64,000 nucleotides of DNA from positions 3,290,001 to 3,354,000 of the forward strand of contig NC_009656.1 of the NCBI RefSeq assembly GCF_000017205.1. Direction: 5' to 3'. The stretch comes from Pseudomonas paraeruginosa PA7. Lineage in GTDB: Bacteria; Pseudomonadota; Gammaproteobacteria; Pseudomonadales; Pseudomonadaceae. Shown here one piece after another: positions 7,353 to 16,716 of the stretch (the first letter of the stretch is position 1; each line of letters starts with the position of its first letter). The position numbers and the translations under genes are program-made. Under the pieces are notes generated by a model. That model saw only the letters and a program-made list of their open reading frames with translations. It was not told where the DNA came from and did not search any database.

Positions 7353-8453
7353 ATGAGCAAGATGATGAAAGCCGCCGTATTCATCCAGCCCGGCCGTATC
7401 GAACTGGTCGACAAGCCGATTCCCGACGTGGGGCCGAACGATGCATTGGTGCGCATCACCACCACCACGCTCTGCGGCACCGACGTGCACATCCTCAAGG
7501 GCGAGTATCCGGTCGCGCCCGGCCTGACGGTGGGCCACGAACCGGTCGGGATCATCGAAAAGCTCGGCAGCTCGGTGGTCGGCTACCGCGAAGGCCAACG
7601 CGTGATCGCCGGCGCCATCTGCCCCAACTTCAACTCCTATGCCGCCCAGGACGGCGTACCGTCGCAGGACGGCAGCTACCTGGTGGAATCCGGCCGTTGC
7701 GCCTGCCATGGCTACAAGGCGACCGCCGGCTGGCGCTTCGGCAACCTGATCGACGGCACCCAGGCCGAGTATGTGCTGGTTCCCGACGCCCAGGCCAACC
7801 TGGCCCCCATCCCCGATGGTCTCAGCGACGAACAGGTGCTGATGTGTCCGGACATCATGTCCACGGGCTTCAAGGGCGCGGAGAACGCCAATATCCGCAT
7901 CGGCGATAGCGTGGCGATCTTCGCCCAGGGCCCCATAGGCCTGTGCGCCACCGCCGGCGCCCGGCTGCTGGGCGCCAGCACGATCATCGCCATCGACGGC
8001 AACTCCCATCGCCTCGATATCGCCCGTGGAATGGGCGCCGACGTCACGCTGAACTTCAGGGAGTGCGACGTGATCGAGGAGATTCTCAAACTCACCGGCG
8101 GGCGCGGCGTGGATGCTTCGATCGAGGCGCTCGGCACGCAATCGACCTTCGAAACCGCCCTGAGGGTGCTCAAGCCCGGCGGCACCCTCTCCAGCCTCGG
8201 GGTCTATTCGCAAGACCTGACGATCCCGCTGTCGGCCTTCGCCGCCGGCCTCGGCGACCACCGGATCAACACCGCGCTGTGTCCCGGCGGCAAGGAACGC
8301 ATGCGCCGCCTGCTCAATATCGTGGCCTCGGGCCGGGTCGACCTCGGGCCGTTGGTCAGCCACGAGTACCGCCTCGACGACATCGTCGCCGCTTACGACC
8401 TGTTCGCCAACCAGCGTGACAACGTACTGAAGGTGGCGATCAAGCCGCACTGA
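7353..8453 (+). CDS. Zinc-dependent medium-chain alcohol dehydrogenase
   Basis: 366 residues of the MDR superfamily. The catalytic zinc region is TTLCGTDVHILKGEYP and GLTVGHEPVG (Cys ~40, His-Glu ~65). The cofactor domain is FAQGPIGLCATAGARLLGAS with an acidic IAIDGN end, favouring NAD. The usual four-cysteine structural-zinc lobe is not canonical: one sees ICPNFNSY and GRCACHGYK, as in the secondary-alcohol dehydrogenases of clostridial type. ATG 7353 is used; a further upstream frame has no homology. PAO1 counterpart recalled as PA2119. Substrate not determinable from sequence. Confidence 0.88.
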   Translation: MSKMMKAAVFIQPGRIELVDKPIPDVGPNDALVRITTTTLCGTDVHILKGEYPVAPGLTVGHEPVGIIEKLGSSVVGYREGQRVIAGAICPNFNSYAAQDGVPSQDGSYLVESGRCACHGYKATAGWRFGNLIDGTQAEYVLVPDAQANLAPIPDGLSDEQVLMCPDIMSTGFKGAENANIRIGDSVAIFAQGPIGLCATAGARLLGASTIIAIDGNSHRLDIARGMGADVTLNFRECDVIEEILKLTGGRGVDASIEALGTQSTFETALRVLKPGGTLSSLGVYSQDLTIPLSAFAAGLGDHRINTALCPGGKERMRRLLNIVASGRVDLGPLVSHEYRLDDIVAAYDLFANQRDNVLKVAIKPH

Positions 8454-8577
8454 GGCCCGCCGATCTATACTGCTGGACGGAGGTGACGAACTCGCCGCGA
8501 ACGACGAAGCGGGTTCCACCCATGGCGTCGGCGGTTTCCTTGCACCGTCGCTTCGCGGGGGGCTGGAGACACCGTCC

Positions 8578-8817
8578 ATGCACCGAGCCAAGCTCTACCT
8601 CTGCTGCGCCGCGCTGCTGGCGCCGGCCTTCGCCGGCGCGGCGACTGTCGATTACGTCTACGGCATGCCGCTGGATGTGGCCAGGGTGCTGAGCGTCGAC
8701 GAGGCGCCCAGCGATACCTGCCAGGTGGTCCGCGCCACCCTGGTGTACCTGGATTCCCACGGCGAACGCCGGGTGCTGCACTACCTGAAGCAGGCGCGGG
8801 CCTGCAGCCGCGAGTGA
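8578..8817 (+). CDS. Small exported DUF2790 protein
   Basis: 79 residues: a signal peptide (LYLCCAALLAPAFAGAA, cleavage near residue 22) and a short mature domain with VDYVYGMPLDVARVLSVDEA, TCQVVRATLVYLDSHGERRV and a C-terminal Cys. It matches DUF2790, a family of small periplasmic proteins abundant in Pseudomonas and of unknown function, with two cysteines likely forming a disulfide. GGAGA lies 8 bases ahead of ATG 8578. A rho-independent terminator follows at 8921. Confidence 0.8.
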   Translation: MHRAKLYLCCAALLAPAFAGAATVDYVYGMPLDVARVLSVDEAPSDTCQVVRATLVYLDSHGERRVLHYLKQARACSRE

Positions 8818-8920
8818 GAGGAAAGGACGAACGGTCAGGGTTGTCGTTTCATTTCACAAAATTTTCACTCCTGACATGGATACTGGAACCAGCTGAAGGA
8901 CCAGCGCCCCATTGCATAGA

Positions 8921-8942
8921 GCCCACCCCGAGTGGGCTTTTT
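8921..8942 (+). terminator. Rho-independent terminator
   Basis: Stem gcccac / gtgggc with loop cccga followed by five T. It lies 103 bases after the DUF2790 stop and 41 bases before the end of ada. Only the + strand has the T-run. Confidence 0.8.
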
Positions 8943-8982
8943 GCATTGTACGGCGCCTGTTTCCCGGGTACCGCAGCGCCAC

Positions 8983-10059
8983 TCAGGCGCCCTCCTCCCG
9001 CCGCAGCAGCTCGCGCTTGCGTTCCACGCCCCAGCGATAGCCGGAGATATCGCCATCGCGGCGCACCACACGGTGGCAGGGAATCGCCACCGCGATGCGG
9101 TTGGCCCCGCAAGCCTGGGCCACGGCGCGCACCGCTTTCGGCGCGCCGATCCGTTCGGCGACCTGCGCGTAGCTCACCGTTGTCCCAGGCGGGATCTCCC
9201 GCAGCGCCTGCCAGACCCGTTCCTGGAACGCCGTGCCGCGCACGTCCAGCGGCAGGTCGAGGCCCAGCCCGGGCGACTCGACGAAACCCACCACCTGTGC
9301 CACCAGGCGTTCGAAACCGGCGTCGCCTCCGCTCAGCTCGGCGCGCGGGAACAGGTCCTGCAATTCGCGCAGCAGTCGATCCGGATCCTCGCCGAGGAGA
9401 ATCGCGCATATCCCGCGCTGGCTCTGTGCCACCAGGATCGCGCCCAGGGCGCACTGGCCGATGGCGAAACGGATCCGCGCGCCGGCGCCGCCGTCGCGGT
9501 AGTCGCGCGGAAGCATGCCGAGCCGTTGCGAGGAGGATTCGTAGAAACGGCTGTTGGAATTGAAACCGGATTCGTAGATCGCCTCGGTCACCGAGGCGGA
9601 CGCCTGGCCCAGCCGTTCGCGCAGCCGCCGGGCGCGGAAGGCCGAGGCATAGGCCTTGGGCGTCAAGCCGGTCTCGGCTTTGAACAGCCGGTGGAAATGG
9701 TAGGGGCTCATCCCCAGCCGGACGGCCAGCGCCTCCAGGCTCGGCGGAGTATCCGCCGTCTCGATCAACCGGCAGGCCTGCGCCACCCGTGCCGCGCGCT
9801 GTTCCGCCGCAAGGCTGCGGTCGCCGGCGGCACGCCGGCTGGGACGATAGCCCGCCGCCTCGGCCGCCTCGGCAGTGGCGAAGAACTCGACGTTCTCGCG
9901 CCGCGGCCGGCGCGCCGAGGAACTCGGCCGGCAATATACCCCGGTGGTCTTCACGGCATAGACGAAATGCCCGTCCGCCGAAGCGTCGCGGGCCTGCACG
10001 GCGGCCCAGCGCTGTGCGTCGGTCAGGTAGGCGCTCGAAGGATCGAGATGCTGGCTCAT
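8983..10059 (-). CDS. ada: Ada-type methyltransferase/regulator with degenerate zinc site
   Basis: 358 residues in Ada order: N-terminal methylphosphotriester domain (1-~85), AraC-type HTH (~90-185: LEALAVRLGMSPYHFHRLFK, AIYESGFNSNSRFYE), and C-terminal O6-methylguanine-DNA methyltransferase with IPCHRVV (Cys328 acceptor), FQERVWQAL and SYAQVAERIGAP. The C-terminal active site is intact. In the N-domain the zinc tetrad of E. coli Ada (C38, C42, C69, C72) corresponds to Cys43, Ser47, Ser74 and Ala77, so three of four ligands are lost. Canonical zinc-dependent phosphotriester repair and the methylation switch should not operate. AGGGGA precedes ATG 10059. An inverted pair of Ada-like boxes lies 48 bases upstream. 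PAO1 counterpart recalled as PA2118. Confidence 0.9.
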   Translation of the reverse strand: MSQHLDPSSAYLTDAQRWAAVQARDASADGHFVYAVKTTGVYCRPSSSARRPRRENVEFFATAEAAEAAGYRPSRRAAGDRSLAAEQRAARVAQACRLIETADTPPSLEALAVRLGMSPYHFHRLFKAETGLTPKAYASAFRARRLRERLGQASASVTEAIYESGFNSNSRFYESSSQRLGMLPRDYRDGGAGARIRFAIGQCALGAILVAQSQRGICAILLGEDPDRLLRELQDLFPRAELSGGDAGFERLVAQVVGFVESPGLGLDLPLDVRGTAFQERVWQALREIPPGTTVSYAQVAERIGAPKAVRAVAQACGANRIAVAIPCHRVVRRDGDISGYRWGVERKRELLRREEGA

Positions 10060-10496
10060 GGCGGTTCCCCTGTGGCAGCGGATGATGCGCGCAGACTAGT
10101 TCGCCCTTCAAGCGCAAGCACTCCGGTTCTTGCGCTTGAATTCCCCACCGCCTCTTTCCTCGGCGGGAGCGGGACGCGACGCCGGACCGCCTGGGAACTC
10201 CGCCAGGTAACCAGCGAAACCCGACCCCGTCTCGACACGAACCTTCAAATGATTGATTCCATGGGAAAAACATTTAATTTTCCGAACCAGGAAAGACTAT
10301 CTACGCTTGCTTCGTGGCAAGGCCGGAAGAAAAGAGCGGAGCGGATCTTCCAGGGCGGAAATGCGCCGGCCCTGGTCATTTCCAGCGGAAAATACCGCTT
10401 CGAAGACTGGCGTTTGTCTGCCGGACCCACAGGGAAGGTACAGCCCCGTTCCCAATCGCCCATGGTTGTCAGATGGGCCCGTCAAGGAGAGATGCC
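10060..10496. other. Intergenic region, AT-rich half next to the amine oxidase
   Basis: A 437-base gap between divergent ada and the amine oxidase. Besides the Ada-like operator, bases ~10235-10320 are clearly richer in A and T (aaaaacatttaattttccg) than the flanks. This is compatible with a horizontally acquired edge or a promoter. No gene is supported. Confidence 0.4.
10107..10140. promoter_or_regulatory. Inverted Ada-box-like operator
   Basis: Perfect 12-base inverted repeat (ttcaagcgcaag, 10-base spacer, cttgcgcttgaa). Each arm contains AAGCGCAA, close to the E. coli Ada recognition element AAAGCGCAA. It lies 48-81 bases upstream of the ada start, where an autoregulator would bind as a symmetric pair. 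Confidence 0.6.
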
Positions 10497-12368
10497 ATGT
10501 CTTCCATCCCCAATCGGAGCAAGCGCTCCCCCCTGCGGTTCGGCAAGGACCTCACCGCGCTGATCCCGGACTTTCCCTTTCACTACCAGCGCTACCTGCG
10601 CAACGCCGGCAGCGCTCCGCTCTGCGATGTCCCCGAGGAGGCGCACGGCAAGAAGGTGCTGGTGATCGGCGGCGGCGTCGCCGGGCTGGTGGCGGCCTAC
10701 GAAGTGATGCGCATGGGCTTGCAGCCGATACTGCTGGAAGCCAGCCAAAGGATTGGCGGCCGTTTCTGCGCGCAGCCGCGTGGCAACGCGAGCGCGCCGG
10801 GCGGACAGACGCTCTGCGAACTCGGCGGCATGCGTTTCCCGCTGTCCGGCAAGGCCCTGTTCCACTATTTCGACAAGGTCGGCATGGCCCTGAACTCTGC
10901 GCCCTTCCCCAACCCGGGAACCGAGGCGGCGGTCAGCACGCTGGTGGACTACCAGGGGCGCCAGCAGTACTACGAGGTGCGCCCGGCAGGACAACCCAAC
11001 CCGTTCCCCAAGCCGCCGGAGTACGACCAGCTGGAAGACCAGTTCTTCGACACGTTCCTCGAAGCCTTCCAGTTCACCGAGATGGAGGCGGCCATGACCG
11101 AGCCGGTGACCGAGGCCAAGCAGCAGCGGATCAAGGCGCTGTGGAAGGACATCGTCGCCCCGGCGCAGGGCCGCAGCTGGGATGACGTGAGCTTCTACCT
11201 GGCCCTGGTGGAGAAGTCCGGGTGGAGTCGGGAGCAGATCGACCTGTTCGGCCAGATCGGCTTCGGCACCGGAGGCTGGAACACCGACTACCCGAACAGC
11301 ATTCTCGAAGTGCTACGGGTGCTCTATACCGGCCTGGATGTCGACCATCGACTGATGTACGACGGCTCTTCCGCCCTGCCGGAGCGCCTGCTGAACACGC
11401 CGCCCGCCGATTTCGGCGACCAGTGCCGGCATTGGGGGCCGCGGGAGTCCGTGCTGTCGCTGACCCGACGCTGTGTCGACTCGCCGCTGGGCAAGGAGGT
11501 GTTGCGCATCGCCAGGGGCGCGCACGGCGAGTTCGTCGCCACCCTGCGCGATAGCGCCAGCGGCGCCGAAAGCCAGCTCGAAGCCGACCTGGTCATCCAT
11601 ACCCCGCACGTACGCCTGCTCGACAAGCTGCGCTACAGCGGCACGCCGGCACAGATCGCGGCCGCCGACGCCCTGCTCGGCAGCGAGCTGTGGGAAGCGG
11701 TGATGTATACCCACTACATGCAGTCCACCAAGCTGTTCGCCGCCACCCGCTCGGCTTTCTGGACCGAGCGTGGCAGCGACGACAGGCGGATCTTCAGCCT
11801 CACCCTTTCCGATCGGCTGACCCGTGGCACCTACCTGGTGGACTACGCCGGCAGCAGCGGATGCTACAAGGGCGCTGGCATCTTCCTGTCCTATACCTGG
11901 AACGACGATTCGCTGAAGTTCCTTGGCCGCTGTCCCGATCTGCTGACGGGCGACAGCCCGCCGGCTTCGCCGTTGCCGGAAGACATCGGGTTGTGCACGC
12001 ACCTGCTGGAAAAGCTCTATCCGAACGCCGAGTTGCGCAGCCACTACACCGACGTGCAGCCCTTCGCCCAGGTCAACTGGGAAAACCAGGGCCACTACCT
12101 GGGTGCCTTCAAGATGAATCTGCCAGGCCAGTACGAGCTACAGCGGCGGATCTTCTCGCAGTTCATGCAGGGGGTGGCCGAAGGCGCACCCTACCGTTTC
12201 ATCCTCGCCGGCGATGACGTGTCCTGGACCGGTGGCTGGGCGGAAGGCGCGGTCGGTACGGCGCTCAACGCGGTGAACAAGGTGGCGGTCTGCCTGGGCG
12301 GCGGTAGCCGGCCCGACAACCCGGGGCCGGTGGAGTCCTGGGAAAGCTTGCAGCCGGTGCCCCGCTGA
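10497..12368 (+). CDS. IaaM-like flavin amine oxidase (L-amino acid oxidase/monooxygenase)
   Basis: 623 residues. The N-terminal FAD motif VLVIGGGVAGLVAAYEV with EASQRIGGR (residues ~54-89) is followed by ELGGMRFPLSGKALFHYF, closely like the MGAMRFP segment of P. savastanoi tryptophan 2-monooxygenase (IaaM). The end, AGDDVSWTGGWAEGAVGTAL, matches the IaaM/amine-oxidase C-terminal FAD contact. The family oxidises the alpha-amine of aromatic L-amino acids, giving an amide plus CO2 or a keto acid; the substrate here is unknown. No indoleacetamide hydrolase is nearby. AAGGAGAG precedes ATG 10497. It is convergent with ispH2 across a 52-base hairpin spacer. I do not recall it at this place in PAO1, so it is probably accessory. 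Confidence 0.82.
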   Translation: MSSIPNRSKRSPLRFGKDLTALIPDFPFHYQRYLRNAGSAPLCDVPEEAHGKKVLVIGGGVAGLVAAYEVMRMGLQPILLEASQRIGGRFCAQPRGNASAPGGQTLCELGGMRFPLSGKALFHYFDKVGMALNSAPFPNPGTEAAVSTLVDYQGRQQYYEVRPAGQPNPFPKPPEYDQLEDQFFDTFLEAFQFTEMEAAMTEPVTEAKQQRIKALWKDIVAPAQGRSWDDVSFYLALVEKSGWSREQIDLFGQIGFGTGGWNTDYPNSILEVLRVLYTGLDVDHRLMYDGSSALPERLLNTPPADFGDQCRHWGPRESVLSLTRRCVDSPLGKEVLRIARGAHGEFVATLRDSASGAESQLEADLVIHTPHVRLLDKLRYSGTPAQIAAADALLGSELWEAVMYTHYMQSTKLFAATRSAFWTERGSDDRRIFSLTLSDRLTRGTYLVDYAGSSGCYKGAGIFLSYTWNDDSLKFLGRCPDLLTGDSPPASPLPEDIGLCTHLLEKLYPNAELRSHYTDVQPFAQVNWENQGHYLGAFKMNLPGQYELQRRIFSQFMQGVAEGAPYRFILAGDDVSWTGGWAEGAVGTALNAVNKVAVCLGGGSRPDNPGPVESWESLQPVPR

Positions 12369-12374
12369 GCCTGC

Positions 12375-12402
12375 CCGGGGCCTGCCGGACGGCAGGCCCC
12401 GG
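12375..12402. terminator. Shared hairpin between convergent genes
   Basis: A 12-base perfect stem (ccggggcctgcc / ggcaggccccgg) with a 4-base loop sits between the stops of the amine oxidase and the second IspH gene. It has no T-run on either strand and probably serves both transcripts. Confidence 0.55.
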
Positions 12403-12420
12403 ATCGAGCGGGCGCTTCCC

Positions 12421-13350
12421 TCACTGGCGAGCGATCAGTCCCGCAGGTAACTGGAACTGCGCGTATTCCTCGATGCCCGGCTGCAGGCCGATTTCCACCG
12501 GCATCCACTGGCCGATGCGATCCAGTACGTCGTCGATCATCGCTTCCGGCGTGGAGGCACCGGCGCTGAGGCCAACCGTCGAGATTCCGTCGAACCACTC
12601 CCGGCGCAACTCGCTGCCGTTGGCCAGCCGGTAGCTGGGAATGCCCTCGCACTCGGCGACCCAGCGGAGGGTTTCCGAATTCGCGCTGTTGTGCCCGCCC
12701 ACCACCAGCACGAGTTGCACCTGCCGGCTGAGGCTGCGCACCGCCAACTGGCGGTTCTGCACGGCATAGCAGATGTTGCGGGTATCCGGACCGACGATCT
12801 GCGGGTAGCGCTGGCGCAGCGCCGCGACAACGGCCCGGGTATCGTCCATGCTCAGGGTGGTCTGGGTGATGTAGGCCAGCGGCGTGTCGGCGGCGAACGG
12901 CAGCGCCCCGACCTCTTCGACCTTGCGCAGAACCGTCACTGGCGCGGGGATCTGGCCAACGGTGCCGATCACTTCCTGATGATCAATGTCGCCGATCAGG
13001 ATGATCCGGTATCCCTTGGCGGCATACTGGCGTCCCTGGCGGTGAACCTTCAGTACCAGCGGGCAGGTCGCATTGAAGGCCCGCAGGCCCGCCTCCGCCG
13101 CCTGGTCCTCGACCCTCTGCGCCACGCCATGGGCGCTGAACAGCAGGACCGCACCCGCTGGCACCTCGTCCAACCGTTCGACGAAGCGCGCGCCCTTGCC
13201 TTCCAGGCTGCGCACCACATGCCGGTTGTGCACGATTTCATGGAGCACGTACACCGGCGCGCCGAACTGCTCCAGGGCGCTCTCCACACTCTCGATGGCT
13301 CTCTCCACGCCTGCGCAGAAGCCGCGCGGTTGGGCAAGTATGATTTTCAC
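12421..13350 (-). CDS. ispH2: Second IspH/LytB-type 4-hydroxy-3-methylbut-2-enyl diphosphate reductase
   Basis: 309 residues from a GTG at 13350 (AGAGAGG ahead), the normal IspH length. The Fe-S cysteines align with E. coli IspH: C12 ([11 protein letters not shown]), C96 (NATCPLV) and C194 ([11 protein letters not shown]). Substrate residues are present: H41 (EIVHN), H74 (SAHG), H124-x-E126 ([11 protein letters not shown]), [19 protein letters not shown] and LSAGASTPE. So it looks catalytically complete for the last MEP-pathway step making IPP and DMAPP. P. aeruginosa has its essential ispH elsewhere (PA4557 as recalled), so this is a paralogue. With the adjacent amine oxidase it forms a probable strain-variable pair. 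A role in supplying or protecting isoprenoid flux is only a guess. Confidence 0.85.
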   Translation of the reverse strand: MKIILAQPRGFCAGVERAIESVESALEQFGAPVYVLHEIVHNRHVVRSLEGKGARFVERLDEVPAGAVLLFSAHGVAQRVEDQAAEAGLRAFNATCPLVLKVHRQGRQYAAKGYRIILIGDIDHQEVIGTVGQIPAPVTVLRKVEEVGALPFAADTPLAYITQTTLSMDDTRAVVAALRQRYPQIVGPDTRNICYAVQNRQLAVRSLSRQVQLVLVVGGHNSANSETLRWVAECEGIPSYRLANGSELRREWFDGISTVGLSAGASTPEAMIDDVLDRIGQWMPVEIGLQPGIEEYAQFQLPAGLIARQ

Positions 13351-13651
13351 GGGTGTGCCTCTCTGGGGGAACGAAGATTTCCGGGTCGAGTCGCCGCCAG
13401 TCAATGCCACGAATCCCCGGCCCCGGGGCGACTGGCGGGCGCAGGCCGATCACTGCGAGTGGACCTTGCCCATGTAATCTATAAGGACTTGCGCCGGAGC
13501 GGTCCCTGCCCGTTTCCACAGGAAGGCCCGGGCCTGCCCATGCTATCGTGCGCCGGCCGTCGCTGCGGGTCTCCGCCCCTGGCTCGCGCGATGAATTTCA
13601 CTTGCGGGACGGCTGTTGCGGCCCGCTCCCTTCCCTGGAAGAACGGCAAGC
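13351..13651. other. Divergent intergenic region, ispH2 / hypothetical gene
   Basis: A 301-base gap with no supported gene. The stretch atgtaatctataagg near 13473-13487 is AT-richer than its surroundings and may be a -10 region. Otherwise nothing recognisable. Confidence 0.35.
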
Positions 13652-14632
13652 ATGGCAAGTAAACGGATCGGACAGGCCTACTGCGTACAACTGGAGCGGG
13701 TGATCTCCATCGCCAGCGCGCGCCGCGAATACTTCTCCCAGGCGGAGCCGCGCAAGCGCTTCGATTTCCTCTGTTCCAGCGAGGGCTGCCGGGCGCAGGG
13801 GATCAAGGTGTCGGCGAGCAACTACGACAAGCTGCCGCAGGACACCCGCAAGGCCGCGCACTTCAGCAAGTTCCCGCACTCCACCCACCTGCCGGATTGC
13901 GAATGGTTCGTCGAGGAGGACGAGGACGCTCTCCGTCCGGGCGAATCCGCCGAGGAAGCCGGCCAGCGGCGCATCCGCGACAAGCTGGACGCCTACGTCG
14001 AGGAATTCGATCCGGGCATTGCCGAGGAGGCCGCGCCGCCGCAAGCGGACCCGGACGCCCAGGAACAGCCGCCCGCCTCCGCCGGCCCGCGCGCCGCCGC
14101 TCCCGCCGCGCCTCGGCAGAGGACGCAACGACCGCGGCGCACCCGCGATTTCGAACTGCTCGTCGACACCTTCCGCCAGGCCCGCGCCGAGCTGCCGGCG
14201 GAAGAATTCAAGCAGTTGGACATCCGCATCAGCGGCCTCGGCCGGATACCGCTGCGCGCCTATTTCCAGCACATCGGCTATGCCACCCCGGGCAGCGCCG
14301 GCAAGGTGTTCTACGGCGGTGCCGACCTGGTCCGGCGCTACGGTTCACCGAACCGGCCGCAAGGCTTCCGCTTCAGGTTCCGCGACCGCATCGACGGCAA
14401 GCCGGTTTTCCTCTACGTTGCCCCGGAAACCTTGCAGGCCTATCCGTATCGGCGCTACCTCGAAGACATCCTCGGCTGCGCCAAAACGGTGCGCTACTTC
14501 ACCCTCCATGCCCTCGGCCGGCTCGTCGAAGCGCCGAGCGGCAAGAGCTACAGCCTGGAGCCGGACGCCCTGCGCCACCTGGCGATCATTCCCGGTCCGG
14601 CGAAGGACGACGCCCCTCAGAGTTCATCGTAG
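13652..14632 (+). CDS. Conserved hypothetical protein
   Basis: 326 residues, no domain I can name. The first ~100 residues are cysteine-bearing ([32 protein letters not shown]), resembling a small zinc-binding N-terminal domain. An acidic then Ala/Pro/Arg-rich linker (~105-160) leads to a globular C-terminal half ([56 protein letters not shown]). It has no signal peptide or membrane span. The Cys-rich head plus linker suggests a DNA- or protein-binding part in front of another domain. The end overlaps the downstream convergent gene by 16 bases. PAO1 counterpart recalled as PA2117. Confidence 0.75.
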
Positions 14633-15414
14633 AGTCGGTCGCTGACCAGCATGTGTCCCGGCGCGTGACTGATGTACAGCTCCGGCTGGGCTTCGGCGAG
14701 CACCGCCTGGGGCGTGACCCCGCAGGCCCAGAACAGCGGGATCTCGTCCGCCGCGAGCGGCACCGGGTCGCCGTAGTCGGGTCGTGCCAGGTCGCGGATG
14801 CCGATCAGCGTTGGATCGCCCAGGTGCAGCGGTGCGCCATGGGTCAGCGGGAAACGACTGGTGACCTGGATCGCACGGATCGCATCGGCGGCCTTCATCG
14901 GGCGCATCGATACCACCGTGGGCCCGGCCAGGCGACCGCTCGGCCGGGTGGCGATGGAGCTGCGATACATCGCCACGTTGCGTCCCAGTTCGAGATGGCG
15001 CAGGCCGATGCCGGCGTCGCGCAACGCCTGTTCGAAGGAGAACGAGCAACCAATGGCGAAGGCGACGAAATCCGCCTCCCAGAACGCGCCGATGTCGTTC
15101 ACCTCGACGGGCTCCTGGCCACGCCGGTGCACGCGGTAGCGTGGCAGGTCGCTGCGCACGTCGATATCCGCGCCGAGCCTGGCGAAATGCGGCGAGCCGG
15201 GTTCGCTGACGTCGAGCAGCGGGCAGGCCCGGGGGTTCAGGGCGCAGAAGCGGAGGAACTCGTCGGCCCAGGATTTCTGCAGGATCACCAGGTTGGCCTG
15301 GAGGTGGCGCTGGCCGAGGCCGCTGGTATGGCCGGCATAGTCGCCGCGGCGGATCAACTGGCGCAGGGTCGGCGGCGGCAATTGGGCGAGTTCGTCGAAG
15401 GTCGGGGCAGGCAT
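14617..15414 (-). CDS. D-glutamate cyclase-like DUF1445 protein
   Basis: 265 residues of the DUF1445/UPF0317 family, earlier called putative hydro-lyase. Characteristic stretches are [60 protein letters not shown] and [20 protein letters not shown], ending [12 protein letters not shown]. The mammalian member of this domain family is D-glutamate cyclase, which converts D-glutamate to 5-oxo-D-proline. Here the gene follows the LysR gene in the same direction by 106 bases, facing a porin and 5-oxoprolinase genes, which fits that chemistry. The function is still inferred from family and context. ATG 15414 places the conserved domain directly at the N-terminus. Confidence 0.82.
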
Positions 15415-15520
15415 GGCGGCTCCGTTCGCTGGCGGATGTTGTTGTTGCGGGGTTTGTAGAGGCGGACGGCGGCCAGCGTCCAACAAGATTTTTCCGCCGG
15501 GGGCTATCGGAAAATCCGAA

Positions 15521-16474
15521 TCAGCGCGAACGCAGCCGTCCCACCCCTTTCTTCAACGGCGCCAGGACCAGGCACTCCGGGCCGACATTGACCGCGTAGT
15601 CGGCCAGCACCGTCTTGCTCAGTTCCACCACTTCGTCGACCAGCTCCAGGCCGGTGCCTCCGCGCCAGGACACCACCACCGGCAGGTTCGGCGGCGGCGG
15701 GCCGAGGCGCAGCAGGGTCAGCTCGCCGCGCTCCAGTTCCTGGCTGACCAGTGCCGGCGGCAAGGCGCCGACGCCGAAGCCATCGCGCAGCAGGCGGGTC
15801 ATCGCCGCCACCGAGTTCACGCAGTTCAGGCGCGGCGCGGCGACACCGTTGGCGTGCAGCAGGCCGAGCACGTCCTGGTGCGGCCGCGAGTGCTTGGAGA
15901 AGGTCACCACCCGTTCCCGCGCCAGGTCCGCCAGCGAGGCGTAGTCGCGGTGATAGATCGAACCGGTGGAGACGATCCAGCGCAGCGGGTAGCTGCCCAG
16001 TTCCAGGTTGAGCACCGACTCGTGGCGCAGCGAATCGGTCTGGAAGATCAGGTCCAGGTAACCCTTCTGCAACTGTTCGGAGAGGTTGCGCGCGGTGTCT
16101 GCCATCAGCTCGATCTCCACCGCCGGGAAGGCCTCCGTGACCTTCGCCACCAGCGGGCTCAGCCAGGTATGGATGACCGTGTCCATGGCGCCGATGCGGA
16201 TCCGTCCCTGGGTGCTGGCGCCGGTGTCGAGCGACTGCTTCAGCGCGTGCATGGTGTCCATCATCCGCTCGGCGTAGGCCAGTACCTTGTCGCCCTCCGG
16301 GGTCAGGGTCACGCCGCGCGAATCGCGGACGAACAGCTTGACGCCGAGTTCGTCCTCCAGCACGGCGATCCGGCTGGAAATGGAGGCCTGGGTGCTGAAC
16401 AGCTTCTCCGCGGTGAGGCGGAAGCTCTTCAGGCGCGCGACCCAGACGAAAGTCTCGAGGAATTTCAGGTTCAT
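15521..16474 (-). CDS. LysR-family regulator of the pyroglutamate cluster (probable)
   Basis: 317 residues. The HTH lies at 1-60 ([54 protein letters not shown]). The effector domain contains [36 protein letters not shown] and [20 protein letters not shown]. The start at 16474 gives the canonical LysR N-terminus; upstream codons in frame lack homology. It is divergent from the MFS-porin-pxp operon across 242 bases and upstream of the DUF1445 gene, so it probably controls both arms. PAO1 counterpart recalled as PA2115. Confidence 0.87.
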
Positions 16475-16716
16475 GTGGCGGGCACCGACGGGCAAGGGGC
16501 ACAAGGTGGCGGGAGCGAGCAGTTTGCATGCCAGCGCCGCCTTCCAGCGGCACATGATCGACGCATGGCGGCCTGCTCCGCCATCGAAATTTCTTATCCC
16601 CGGCGGCCGCATAAATTAGTTGGACGCCCCCTGGCCAGCCTCGAAGAATGCCACCACCCGGGTGCGACGGCGCCCACCGAATCTTCATAACACCAATAAC
16701 GACGATCGGTGCCCCC
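16475..16716. promoter_or_regulatory. Divergent promoter region of the 5-oxoproline cluster
   Basis: A 242-base gap between the LysR gene and the transporter gene. Bases 16590-16715 contain AT-richer patches (aaatttcttatcc, cataaattagttgg, cttcataacaccaataac) where promoter elements and LysR sites are likely. No exact operator could be fixed. Confidence 0.4.

Noticed and set aside
8840-8942. Possible small RNA or tRNA-like end before the terminator
   Set aside because: The segment has a good terminator but no cloverleaf or conserved tRNA bases; it is sufficient as the 3' end of the DUF2790 transcript.
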